From an uncultured Myxococcales bacterium (GTDB lineage: Bacteria > Myxococcota_A > UBA9042), in assembly GCA_903842345.1 (NCBI GenBank), contig CAIMLR010000007.1, positions 1 to 64,000 of the forward strand: DNA of 64,000 nucleotides. Direction: 5' to 3'. The position numbers and the translations under genes are program-made. The notes beneath the pieces were generated by a model, which worked only from the letters and a program-made list of their open reading frames with translations, made no database searches and was not told the origin of the DNA. How positions within the stretch are numbered: the first letter of the stretch is position 1; each line of letters starts with the position of its first letter. Below, in pieces: positions 40,623-47,849 of this stretch.

Positions 40623-40696
40623 GGGCTCATAGCTCAACTGGATAGAGCATCGGTCTACGAAACCGAAGGTTGCTGGTTCGAGCCCAGCTGTGCCCG
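40623..40696 (+). tRNA. tRNA-Arg(ACG)
   Basis: This is a 74-base class I tRNA with anticodon ACG in the loop CTACGAA. In bacteria A34 of this tRNA is deaminated to inosine by TadA so that CGU, CGC and CGA can be read. The tadA gene starts about 120 bp downstream. The acceptor GGGCTCA pairs with TGTGCCC except for a T-T mismatch at 5:68. CCA is not encoded. Confidence 0.92.
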
Positions 40697-40817
40697 CCCC
40701 CTCAAGATTCACGCTTCACACGCCCGCGCCGTTGCAGAAGCGGGCGTCTGCTGCAGTAAGTGGCGCGAACGCCGCCAATCGATGTCGCCAAGTGGACGAT
40801 CGGGCGAACCAGAGCCG

Positions 40818-41342
40818 ATGACCCTGCACTCCGACCAGCACTTCATGGACGTTGCCCTGCGCGCGGCGGTAGAAGCCGGCCACGCGGGCGACGTGCCGAT
40901 CGGCGCGGTGGTTGTGCACGAGGGCGAGATCGTCGCGATCGCCTCCAATCGCCGGGAACAGGATCAGGATCCAACCGCGCATGCGGAAATCATCGTGCTC
41001 GGCCAGGCCGGACGCGCGCTGGGATCGTGGCGGCTGAACGATTGCACCCTGTACGTGACGCTGGAGCCCTGCCCGATGTGCATGGGGGCGGCGATCAACG
41101 CGCGCGTCGGCCGATTGGTCTTTGCGTGTCGCGATCCCAAAGCCGGCGCGGCCGTCAGCGTCTACCAACTCGGCCACGATGAACGGCTGAACCACCGGAT
41201 GATCCTGACCGAAGGCGTGCGGGGAACCGCCGCGAGCCGGATGCTGACGGGCTTCTTCGCCAGCCTGCGCAGCGGCGAGCGGACGATTCCGGAGATCGAC
41301 CACGAAGTCGAAGTGCCGCTGACCGACGCCCCGGCGTCCTAG
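40818..41342 (+). CDS. tadA: tRNA adenosine(34) deaminase TadA
   Basis: The protein is 174 residues from the ATG at 40818; an in-frame ATG at 40782 is possible. The zinc site is complete: H55-A-E57 (DPTAHAEIIVL) and the PC85-PMC88 motif (LEPCPMCMGAA). The family signature NDCTLYVTLEPC and the C-terminal ARVGRLVFACRDPKAGA fit TadA rather than other cytidine deaminases. It converts A34 to inosine in tRNA-Arg(ACG), whose gene lies directly upstream on the same strand. In B. subtilis tadA also precedes the SRP RNA and dnaX. Length is normal. Confidence 0.95.
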   Translation: MTLHSDQHFMDVALRAAVEAGHAGDVPIGAVVVHEGEIVAIASNRREQDQDPTAHAEIIVLGQAGRALGSWRLNDCTLYVTLEPCPMCMGAAINARVGRLVFACRDPKAGAAVSVYQLGHDERLNHRMILTEGVRGTAASRMLTGFFASLRSGERTIPEIDHEVEVPLTDAPAS

Positions 41343-41480
41343 ACAGCTTGCACCCAACGCCAGCCTGCGCTATCCTTCCGCGGCTTGCCCGTTCGGTCGC
41401 GCGCCGGGGTCAAAGGCAAGCTGTCAGGCACAATCCGTATGGCAGCGCGTCCTTCTGACAATGCGCGTGCCCCACTCACT

Positions 41481-41568
41481 GGAGAGCTGTCCGAGTGGCT
41501 GATGGAGCCTGACTCGAAATCAGGTGTACCGAAAGGTATCGGGGGTTCGAATCCCTCGCTCTCCGCCA
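41481..41568 (+). tRNA. tRNA-Ser(CGA)
   Basis: This is an 88-base class II tRNA with encoded CCA and anticodon CGA in the loop CTCGAAA, reading UCG. The acceptor GGAGAGC pairs perfectly with GCTCTCC. The variable arm (TGTACCGAAAGGTATC) and T-arm are typical. Confidence 0.93.
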
Positions 41569-41591
41569 GTGAATTTTGTTCATGTGCCGAC

Positions 41592-41629
41592 AACGGAGAG
41601 ATGTCCGAGTGGTTTATGGTACTCGCCTG
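41592..41629 (+). pseudogene. 5'-half remnant of tRNA-Ser(GGA)
   Basis: These 38 bases are identical to 41694-41731, the leader and 5' half of the intact tRNA-Ser(GGA) 102 bp downstream. Identity stops in the anticodon loop. No 3' half follows. The next 64 bases hold a perfect GGGCGCC/GGCGCCC hairpin and a segment (CCAGGCGA) complementary to the end of the remnant. It looks like a partial duplication or the scar of a recombination event at the tRNA. Confidence 0.65.
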
Positions 41630-41696
41630 CAGTGCTTGCCAGCCGGGGCGCCCTTAACGGCGCCCGCACCGCTGGTTTCCAGGCGAGACAAAGAAC

Positions 41697-41787
41697 GGAG
41701 AGATGTCCGAGTGGTTTATGGTACTCGCCTGGAAAGCGGGTGTACTCCAAAAGGGTACCACGGGTTCGAATCCCGTTCTCTCCGCCA
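41697..41787 (+). tRNA. tRNA-Ser(GGA)
   Basis: This is a 91-base class II tRNA with encoded CCA and anticodon GGA in the loop CTGGAAA, reading UCC and UCU. The acceptor GGAGAGA pairs with TCTCTCC, and the T-stem ACGGG pairs with CCCGT. With the three other serine tRNAs it completes the standard bacterial set. Confidence 0.93.
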
Positions 41788-41829
41788 CGACCGGGCGATG
41801 CGCGGCGCGCAAAGTGTGAGTGTAAGACA

Positions 41830-41935
41830 GTTCGTGTCCAAGGCTGGCGGCAACGGTGGTGTTGTGAACCCCGCCAGATCTGAGAGGAAGCAACGGTAGC
41901 GGCTAAGCCGTGTGCCGCCAGCCCTGGACATGAAT
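41830..41935 (+). ncRNA. ffs: 4.5S signal recognition particle RNA
   Basis: About 106 bases. Both ends pair in a long terminal stem (GTCCAAGGCTGGCGGCA at 41836-41852 with TGCCGCCAGCCCTGGAC ending at 41929), extended by GU and AU pairs to about 41831/41934. The apical domain carries the Ffh-binding asymmetric loop: CCGCCAGATCTGAGAGGAAGC, then AACGGTAGC. The RNA binds Ffh and targets membrane proteins to FtsY and SecYEG. It lacks the Alu domain of the long Gram-positive form. An intrinsic terminator follows within 6 bases, and dnaX comes next. Confidence 0.9.
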
Positions 41936-41940
41936 GACCA

Positions 41941-41967
41941 AAAAGGCTCCGGGCTACGGGGCCTTTT
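41941..41967 (+). terminator. Intrinsic terminator of the SRP RNA
   Basis: AAAAGGCTCC and GGGGCCTTTT form a 10-bp stem with one GU pair and a 7-base loop, ending in TTTT. It directly follows the SRP RNA. The stem also carries A-tracts, so it may act from both directions. Confidence 0.75.
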
Positions 41968-42020
41968 GCGTTTCTGGCTCGCAGGTTTTCCTGGCTCGCA
42001 ACTGCATCTGGGGGCTCAAG

Positions 42021-43871
42021 ATGGCGTACCTCGTCCTTGCCCGCAAATATCGCCCGGCGACGCTGACGGAACTTGTCGGCCAGGAACACATCGCCCGCGC
42101 GTTGTGCAACGCGATCGAAATGAAGCGCGTGCCCCACGCCTTGCTGTTCTGCGGCGCGCGCGGGACCGGCAAGACGTCAACCGCGCGCATCGTCGCCAAG
42201 ATGCTGAACTGCGTGAACGGTCCAACGCCGACGCCATGCGGGGTCTGTGCGCCGTGCAAGGAAATCGCCACCAGCACGTGCATTGACGTGCACGAACTCG
42301 ACGCTGCCAGCAACCGCGGCATCGACGAGATCCGCGAACTGCGCAGCGGCGTTGGCTATTCGCCCGTGCGCGATCGCCACAAGATCTACATCATCGACGA
42401 AGCGCACATGCTCACCAACGAGGCCGCCAACGCGTTCCTCAAAACCCTGGAAGAGCCGCCCGCGCATGTGACGTTCATCCTCGCGACGACCGATCCGCAG
42501 CGTTTGCCGATTACGATTCGCTCGCGCTGCCAGCGGTACGATTTCCGCCGCGTCAAAGCTGCCGACATCGTCAGGCTGCTGGCCAAGATCTGCGAGAGCG
42601 AAAACGTCATCGCGGAGCAGGAAGCGCTGTACCTCGTGGCGCGTGAGGGCGACGGCTCGCTGCGCGATTCCCTCTCCGTGCTGGACCAAGTGATCGCGTT
42701 TGGCGGCGCCAATCTGATCGGCGACGAAGTGGCGGGGCTGCTGGGCGTGGCGGATCGCAACCGCACGCATTCGCTGATGCAGGCGCTGCTGGGGCGGGAC
42801 GCGAAGCTGGCGATCGAGAGCGTGGCCGCCGCGCACGACCACGGCATGGACCTGAAGACGTTCGCCCGCACGATGGCGATGGAGTCCCGCGATCTGCTGG
42901 TGGCGCGACTGACGGGCGCCAACGCGCGGGATCTCGTGGATCGCGCGGAGACCGAACTGGAGCAACTGCAGGCGATGGCGCGGGATATTCCGACGGCCGA
43001 ACTGGAGCGCCTGGCGCACGTGCTGCTGGAATTGGCGGAGCAAGTGGCGCGCGCGAGTCATCCGCGCCTGACGCTGGAACTGGGCATGGTGCGGCTGTGC
43101 CGGGCGGCAGCGCTCATCGACGTCGCGGACCTGGCCGTGCGCGTGGAGACGCTGCTGGCGGGCGGACGGGGGCTGCCACCCGCACGCAATCCGCAGCAAT
43201 CGCCGCAGGGTGCGCCGCCGCGCCCCGCCTCGCCCGGAGGGCTGCCGTCGCCAGGCGGAATGCCGCCGCCGCCGGGTCTGTCCCGTACCCAACCGATCGC
43301 GCCGCAGCGGACCACGCAGCCGTTGCCAGCGCCCGGCATGCCCGCCGCGCCCGCGGGTCGGTCGCTGCCTCCTCCGGGCGGCGTGCCCTCGCCAACTACC
43401 GCGCCGCGACCGCTGGCAACCCTGGCGCCTGCGCTGGCGCAACCGCCCGCGCGCGCAGGGGATCCCGGGTCGTTGGACGACGCGCAGTTGCTCGCCTGGG
43501 CAGCCGCGATTCGCGATGCGGGCAAGGCGACCGTGGCGTCGCTGATTGAACGCGCGCTGGTTACCCGTGACGGCGCGACCGTGACGCTGCGTTTCGGCAC
43601 TGAGTTTTTGTCGGCATCGGCGCGTGAGGCAGATTCGCTCGATGCCCTGCGCGAGGGTGCAACGCGTGTTTTTGGCGACGTGCGGGTGGAAGTCGGCCCG
43701 CCGGACCCGCGCGCCAGCCAGGAGAGCCTGAGCGGACGCCGCCAGCGCGAGAAAGCCACCAGCCGCAATGAGCGGGAGACCGCGCTGCGCACCGACGAAC
43801 GCGTGCGGATGGTCGTTGACGCGTTCCAGGGCGAAATCACCAGCATCACGGTCGAAGAAGCGAGCGCCTGA
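42021..43871 (+). CDS. dnaX: DNA polymerase III subunits gamma and tau
   Basis: The protein is 616 residues from the ATG at 42021, where the family's usual MAYLVLARKYRP begins; a G-rich site lies seven bases upstream. It is the clamp-loader ATPase. The Walker A motif is GARGTGKTST, the zinc module CVNGPTPTPCGVCAPC, and the Walker B IYIIDEAHML; the sensor region ATTDPQRLP follows. A long Pro/Gly-rich linker (about residues 395-490) separates the ATPase from a C-terminal tau-like domain. I saw no A-rich frameshift site that would generate gamma. It overlaps recR by one base; ybaB/ebfC, usually between them, is absent. Confidence 0.95.
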   Translation: MAYLVLARKYRPATLTELVGQEHIARALCNAIEMKRVPHALLFCGARGTGKTSTARIVAKMLNCVNGPTPTPCGVCAPCKEIATSTCIDVHELDAASNRGIDEIRELRSGVGYSPVRDRHKIYIIDEAHMLTNEAANAFLKTLEEPPAHVTFILATTDPQRLPITIRSRCQRYDFRRVKAADIVRLLAKICESENVIAEQEALYLVAREGDGSLRDSLSVLDQVIAFGGANLIGDEVAGLLGVADRNRTHSLMQALLGRDAKLAIESVAAAHDHGMDLKTFARTMAMESRDLLVARLTGANARDLVDRAETELEQLQAMARDIPTAELERLAHVLLELAEQVARASHPRLTLELGMVRLCRAAALIDVADLAVRVETLLAGGRGLPPARNPQQSPQGAPPRPASPGGLPSPGGMPPPPGLSRTQPIAPQRTTQPLPAPGMPAAPAGRSLPPPGGVPSPTTAPRPLATLAPALAQPPARAGDPGSLDDAQLLAWAAAIRDAGKATVASLIERALVTRDGATVTLRFGTEFLSASAREADSLDALREGATRVFGDVRVEVGPPDPRASQESLSGRRQREKATSRNERETALRTDERVRMVVDAFQGEITSITVEEASA

Positions 43872-44473
43872 TGGATGCGCTGCCACAGGCGCTGGAACGC
43901 CTCACCGCGCTGCTGGGGCGTCTTCCCGGCGTCGGCGAGCGATCGGCCCAACGGCTCGCGCTGCACATCCTCAGCCAACCGCCTGCATACGCCGAATCGC
44001 TGTCGCACGCGCTCGCGGGCCTGCACGCCGGCGTCGGCTTCTGCCAGCAATGCCACCACCTCGCGACCGCGCGCCTGTGCGTCGTCTGCGGCGATCCCCG
44101 CCGCGATGCCCGCACGATTTGCGTCGTTGAAGGTATCGCCGACCTGTTGGCCATTGAGCGTTCCGGCGAATTCCACGGTCATTACCATGTCTTGGGCGGC
44201 GTCCTCTCTCCCTTGCGCGGCATCGGCCCGCGGGATTTGCGCATCGACGATCTGCTCGGCCGTCTCGCGACCGACAGCGTGGAGGAGGTCATCCTCGCAA
44301 CCTCCATTTCGGTCGAGGGCGAGGCCACGGCCTCCTATCTGCACGGACTGCTGCGGGGGCGTGCGGTCCGGACGTCGCGCATCGCCAGTGGTGTACCGCA
44401 AGGCACTGACCTGCAATATCTGGACCACGGCACGCTCAGTCGCGCGCTCAAGGCCCGTCAGACGCTGAGCTGA
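43871..44473 (+). CDS. recR: Recombination mediator RecR
   Basis: The protein is 200 residues, the normal family length. Its ATG overlaps the dnaX stop (TGATG), so translation is coupled. An N-terminal helix-hairpin-helix region (LLGRLPGVGERSAQRLALHIL), a C4 zinc finger (CQQCHHLATARLCVVC), a Toprim domain (ICVVEGIADLLAIE, YHVLGGVLSPLRGIGP) and the C-terminal GVPQGTDLQYLD are all in place. With RecO and RecF it loads RecA at gaps in DNA repair. Confidence 0.96.
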   Translation: MDALPQALERLTALLGRLPGVGERSAQRLALHILSQPPAYAESLSHALAGLHAGVGFCQQCHHLATARLCVVCGDPRRDARTICVVEGIADLLAIERSGEFHGHYHVLGGVLSPLRGIGPRDLRIDDLLGRLATDSVEEVILATSISVEGEATASYLHGLLRGRAVRTSRIASGVPQGTDLQYLDHGTLSRALKARQTLS

Positions 44474-44513
44474 CACCTTTTCGTCACGGAATGGGTGCAC
44501 CTGCCGATTTCCA

Positions 44514-44543
44514 TTGCCGGGGTCTGCCGGCGCGCGTTATACT
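44514..44543 (+). promoter_or_regulatory. Predicted sigma-70-type promoter of cdnL
   Basis: TTGCCG (44514-44519) and TATACT (44538-44543) are separated by 18 bp, 120 bp before the cdnL start. The TATACT box is a near-consensus -10. The long untranslated leader could hold regulation, but I see no known element. Confidence 0.5.
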
Positions 44544-44663
44544 TGGCAGGTTCTGACGGGATGCATTGGTGCCGTCAGCCTGCTCCAGACGCCGCGTGCC
44601 TTAAGCGCTGCGGCCGGTTGCCATCGACCGATGCGCACGCATCGTTCCCCCGCGGAGGCTGTC

Positions 44664-45179
44664 ATGATGTTCAAGATCGGCGATCGCGCTGTCTATCCCG
44701 GCCAAGGCGTCACGGAAATCACCGGCATTGAGTCCAAGCAGATTTCGGGCAATACCGAAGTGCTGTACATGCTCAACGTCCTGAATACCAATCGTAAAAT
44801 CATGATTCCGGTTTCCAAGGTCCACTCCGTGGGCCTGCGGAAAGTCATCGGCAACATGGAGGTTGACCGCATCTACCGGATGCTGAAAGACCGTTCCATG
44901 CAGGTTTCCCATCAAACCTGGAATCGCCGCTACCGTTCCTACGTGGAAAAGCTCAACAATGGCTCGATCTTCGACATTGCTGAAGTCCTGCGCGACCTGA
45001 GCTTGCTCAAGTCGACCAAGGCGCTGTCTTTTGGCGAGCGCAAGATGCTCGACCAGGCGCGCACGCTGCTTGTCAAGGAACTGTCCGTGGCCCGTTCGAC
45101 GGAAGAAGGCGATATCGCGCAGGAACTCGACGCGATCTTCACCATTCCGGGCATCAGCGCGGAGAGCGCGGTCGATTAG
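44664..45179 (+). CDS. cdnL: CdnL/CarD-family RNA polymerase-binding regulator
   Basis: The protein is 171 residues. GGAGG lies five bases before the ATG at 44664. The N-terminal Tudor-like RNA polymerase interaction domain (KIGDRAVYPGQGVTEITGIE, KIMIPVSKVHSVGLR) is followed by the helical DNA-binding domain (WNRRYRSYVEKL, VLRDLSLLKSTKALSFGERKMLD). This is the short form without an HMGA-like tail, so CdnL rather than CarD. It stabilises open complexes, especially at rRNA promoters, and is essential in Myxococcus xanthus. It converges with parA, 13 bp apart. Confidence 0.93.
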   Translation: MMFKIGDRAVYPGQGVTEITGIESKQISGNTEVLYMLNVLNTNRKIMIPVSKVHSVGLRKVIGNMEVDRIYRMLKDRSMQVSHQTWNRRYRSYVEKLNNGSIFDIAEVLRDLSLLKSTKALSFGERKMLDQARTLLVKELSVARSTEEGDIAQELDAIFTIPGISAESAVD

Positions 45180-45192
45180 TCGCCGCAGCGTT

Positions 45193-46080
45193 TCAGACAA
45201 AGACCTTGCTGTGCACTTCCGCCGCGAGCGCCGCATAGTCGCGCGCGCCGGTTGAATCGGGCGCGGCGGCAAAGACGGATTTGCCGCTGAGCTGCGCATT
45301 CGGCAGGGACGTATTGACGGCAATCTCCGTCTCCATCGCGAGCCCGGCGTAGCGCTGCGCCACCGCCCGGCGGATCGCCGCGTTTTGCTTGTGGTTCCGC
45401 TTGTCCACGCGCGTGTGCAGCAGGCCCAGGATCTGCGGTGCGCGGCCAAACGTCATCTCCAATTGGCCAATGGTGTTCATCAGATCGTCGACGCCTTCCA
45501 GCGCCAGCACGCTCAGATCGCACGGCACCAGCACGTGATCCGCCGCCAGCAGCGCGTTCAACGTCAGCAGGCCAAGGTTCGGCGGGCAATCCAGCACGAT
45601 CGCGTCAAACTGCTGCCGGCAGGCGCGCAAGCCGCGCGTGAGCAGCATCTCGCGCCCCAGCCGCGTCGCCAATTGCGCCTCCGCCGCACCAAGCTGCTTG
45701 TCGGCGCCCGTCAGCCAGAGCCGGTCCAGGTTTGTCGCCACCACGGCCGAACGCAGGTCCAGGTCCGTCCCCGGTGTCAGCAACGCCGCCGAAACCGTTT
45801 GCACCGCGGTGCCCTTGATGTGCGCGCGCAGGCTGGACGCCACGTGCCCTTGATTGTCCAGATCGATCAAAAGCGTTGACAGACCGTGCTCTTGCGAGAG
45901 CGCCACGGCCAGATTCACCGCCGTTGTCGTCTTGCCCACGCCGCCTTTTTGCGCGGCGACCGCGATCACGCGCGCGCGGCCCGTCTGCTGCGCCGGAGCC
46001 GCGAACGGCGTCAGAGACTGCCGCAGATGCTGCTGTAATTGTTGACCAATACCCTGAACGACCGCGCCAACCATCGACAT
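45193..46080 (-). CDS. ParA-family ATPase
   Basis: The protein is 295 residues. The ATG at 46080 has GGAGG five bases upstream and is preferred to the in-frame ATG at 46122. It has a deviant Walker A (AQKGGVGKTTTAVNLA), Walker A' (LLIDLDNQGHVASSL) and Walker B (IVLDCPPNLGLLTLNAL). The N-terminal 45 residues are extra and partly helical, perhaps for partner binding. Such ATPases position chromosomes, plasmids or protein clusters on the nucleoid. No parB or parS-like site is adjacent, so it may be an orphan that positions cellular machinery. It is divergent from the OmpA gene. Confidence 0.85.
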   Translation of the reverse strand: MSMVGAVVQGIGQQLQQHLRQSLTPFAAPAQQTGRARVIAVAAQKGGVGKTTTAVNLAVALSQEHGLSTLLIDLDNQGHVASSLRAHIKGTAVQTVSAALLTPGTDLDLRSAVVATNLDRLWLTGADKQLGAAEAQLATRLGREMLLTRGLRACRQQFDAIVLDCPPNLGLLTLNALLAADHVLVPCDLSVLALEGVDDLMNTIGQLEMTFGRAPQILGLLHTRVDKRNHKQNAAIRRAVAQRYAGLAMETEIAVNTSLPNAQLSGKSVFAAAPDSTGARDYAALAAEVHSKVFV

Positions 46081-46259
46081 CTCAACCTCCGTTTCGTGAC
46101 GCATCGCGTCAGGGGAGAGCATCGATCGTCGCGGACTATCGTCAACTTTTGTGCACTTTCGTCAGCGCCAATCCGGGTGAGTCACTTGCGTCATTTTGCA
46201 CTGGATGCAACATTGCGGTTGCGCGCGTAGTGCGTCCCGTCTTTTTTGCGAGGGTGAGA

Positions 46260-47747
46260 ATGAAGTCACGTTGGTTGCACCGCTCAAGTATCTGGCTCTC
46301 CACAGTTTTTTCGGCGACCGTCCTGCTGGCGAGCGCCTCCGCATCAGCCCAGGAGGCCATGGAGACCGACATCGGCGTCTTTGGCGGCTATAACTGGCTG
46401 AGCAAGGTCACGGAACTCGGCGACACGGGCCCGAAATACGTCGCGGACACGGCGAGCAATTCCGGCCTGATCGGCGCGCGCGCGAGCTTCAACTTCCTCA
46501 GCTGGCTCGGCGTGGAAGGCGAGTTCAAGTACTCGTTCTCGCACCTGCGGAGCGCCACCTCCACGAGCGATCCGGTCATCGGCATCCGCGGCCACCTGAT
46601 CGCGTCGTTGCCCATCGACAGCCCGATCCGCCCGTTCCTGACGGTCGGCATCGGCAGTGAAGGCGTGTTGAAGGCCGCTGGCCACTCGATCAAGGACTTT
46701 GACACGGACACCGCGCTCGGTCTCGGCGCCCGCTGGGATTTCCACCGCCGCTTTGGCGCGCGCATCGACGGCCGCATGCTGATCGTGCCCGGCTATGACA
46801 CGACGAACAACAAGTCGACGATGACCGCGGATTGGGAGACCCACCTCGGCCTGTACGTGCGCCTCGGAACCACCGCGGGCGACGCGGACAAGGACGGCAT
46901 CGACGACGACAAGGACAAGTGCCCCAACGACGCCGAGGACCGCGACGGCTTCCAGGACGATGACGGCTGCCCGGATTTGGACAACGACGGCGACGGCATC
47001 GCCGACGACAAGGACAAGTGCCCCAACGAGGCCGAGACCAAGAACGGCTTTGAGGACGACGACGGCTGCCCCGACGCCGGCGATGACGACCGCGACGGCA
47101 TCCCGAACGACAAGGACAAGTGCCCGGACAAGCCGGAGACCAAGAACGGCTTCATGGACGACGACGGCTGCCCGGACGAGCTGGACAAGGACAACGACGG
47201 CATTCCCGATTCCGCCGACAAGTGCCCGGACCAGCCGGAGACCAAGAACGGCTTCCAGGACGAAGACGGCTGCCCGGACGAGTGGCCCGACCAGGACAAG
47301 GACGGCATCTTTGACAAGGACGACAAGTGCCCGAGCGAGCCGGAGACCAAGAATGGCTTTGAGGACAACGACGGTTGCCCCGATGAGCTGCCCAAGAAGC
47401 TGGCCAAGTCGTTCAGCGGCGCGATCAAGGGCATCGAGTTCGACACGGGCAAGGCGGATGTGAAGCCGAAGTCCTTTGCCGTGCTCGACAACGCGGTCAA
47501 GCTGATGAAGGAGTTCCCGGAGGTCCGGGTGGAAGTGTCCGGTCACACCGACAACGCTGGTGAGTCTGCGGCCAACAAGAAGCTGAGCCAGGAGCGCGCC
47601 GACGCCGTGAAGGCGTACCTCGTGAAGCAGGGCATTGACACAAGCCGCGTGGTGGCGGTTGGTTACGGCGACGAGAAGCCGGTTGCCGACAACGCCAAGC
47701 CGGCGGGCAAGGCGAAGAATCGCCGCATCGAGTTCAAGCTGCTGTAA
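46260..47747 (+). CDS. OmpA-family outer-membrane protein with thrombospondin type-3 repeats
   Basis: The protein is 495 residues. A GAGGG site precedes the ATG at 46260. A signal peptide ends ASASAQEA. Residues about 30-200 form an OmpA-like beta-barrel (IGVFGGYNW, VEGEFKYSFSHL, GLGARWDF). Residues about 205-380 are five calcium-binding type-3 repeats (DKDGIDDDKDKCPNDAED and similar, each ending GCPD). Residues about 390-495 are the peptidoglycan-binding OmpA domain (IEFDTGKADVKPKSF, VEVSGHTDNAGE, NRRIEFKLL). It links the outer membrane to the cell wall. This build is common in Myxococcota. A strong terminator follows. Confidence 0.9.
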   Translation: MKSRWLHRSSIWLSTVFSATVLLASASASAQEAMETDIGVFGGYNWLSKVTELGDTGPKYVADTASNSGLIGARASFNFLSWLGVEGEFKYSFSHLRSATSTSDPVIGIRGHLIASLPIDSPIRPFLTVGIGSEGVLKAAGHSIKDFDTDTALGLGARWDFHRRFGARIDGRMLIVPGYDTTNNKSTMTADWETHLGLYVRLGTTAGDADKDGIDDDKDKCPNDAEDRDGFQDDDGCPDLDNDGDGIADDKDKCPNEAETKNGFEDDDGCPDAGDDDRDGIPNDKDKCPDKPETKNGFMDDDGCPDELDKDNDGIPDSADKCPDQPETKNGFQDEDGCPDEWPDQDKDGIFDKDDKCPSEPETKNGFEDNDGCPDELPKKLAKSFSGAIKGIEFDTGKADVKPKSFAVLDNAVKLMKEFPEVRVEVSGHTDNAGESAANKKLSQERADAVKAYLVKQGIDTSRVVAVGYGDEKPVADNAKPAGKAKNRRIEFKLL

Positions 47748-47764
47748 GCCAAGCGGCGGGCCAA

Positions 47765-47821
47765 GCCACAGGCACGGGTCGCGGCGCGCAGGCGTCGGGG
47801 CACCGTGCCTGTGGCGTTTTT
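47765..47821 (+). terminator. Strong intrinsic terminator after the OmpA gene
   Basis: GCCACAGGCACGG (47765-47777) pairs perfectly with CCGTGCCTGTGGC (47803-47815), a 13-bp stem around a GC-rich loop of 25 bases. It is followed by GTTTTT. It separates the OmpA gene from the convergent sigma-54 regulator gene. Confidence 0.85.
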
Positions 47822-47849
47822 GGCGGGATCGGCGGGGCCGCGCGTGGGG

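Noticed and set aside
41592-41680. A fifth functional serine tRNA
   Set aside because: Only the 5' half is present; there is no T-arm or 3' acceptor strand after it.
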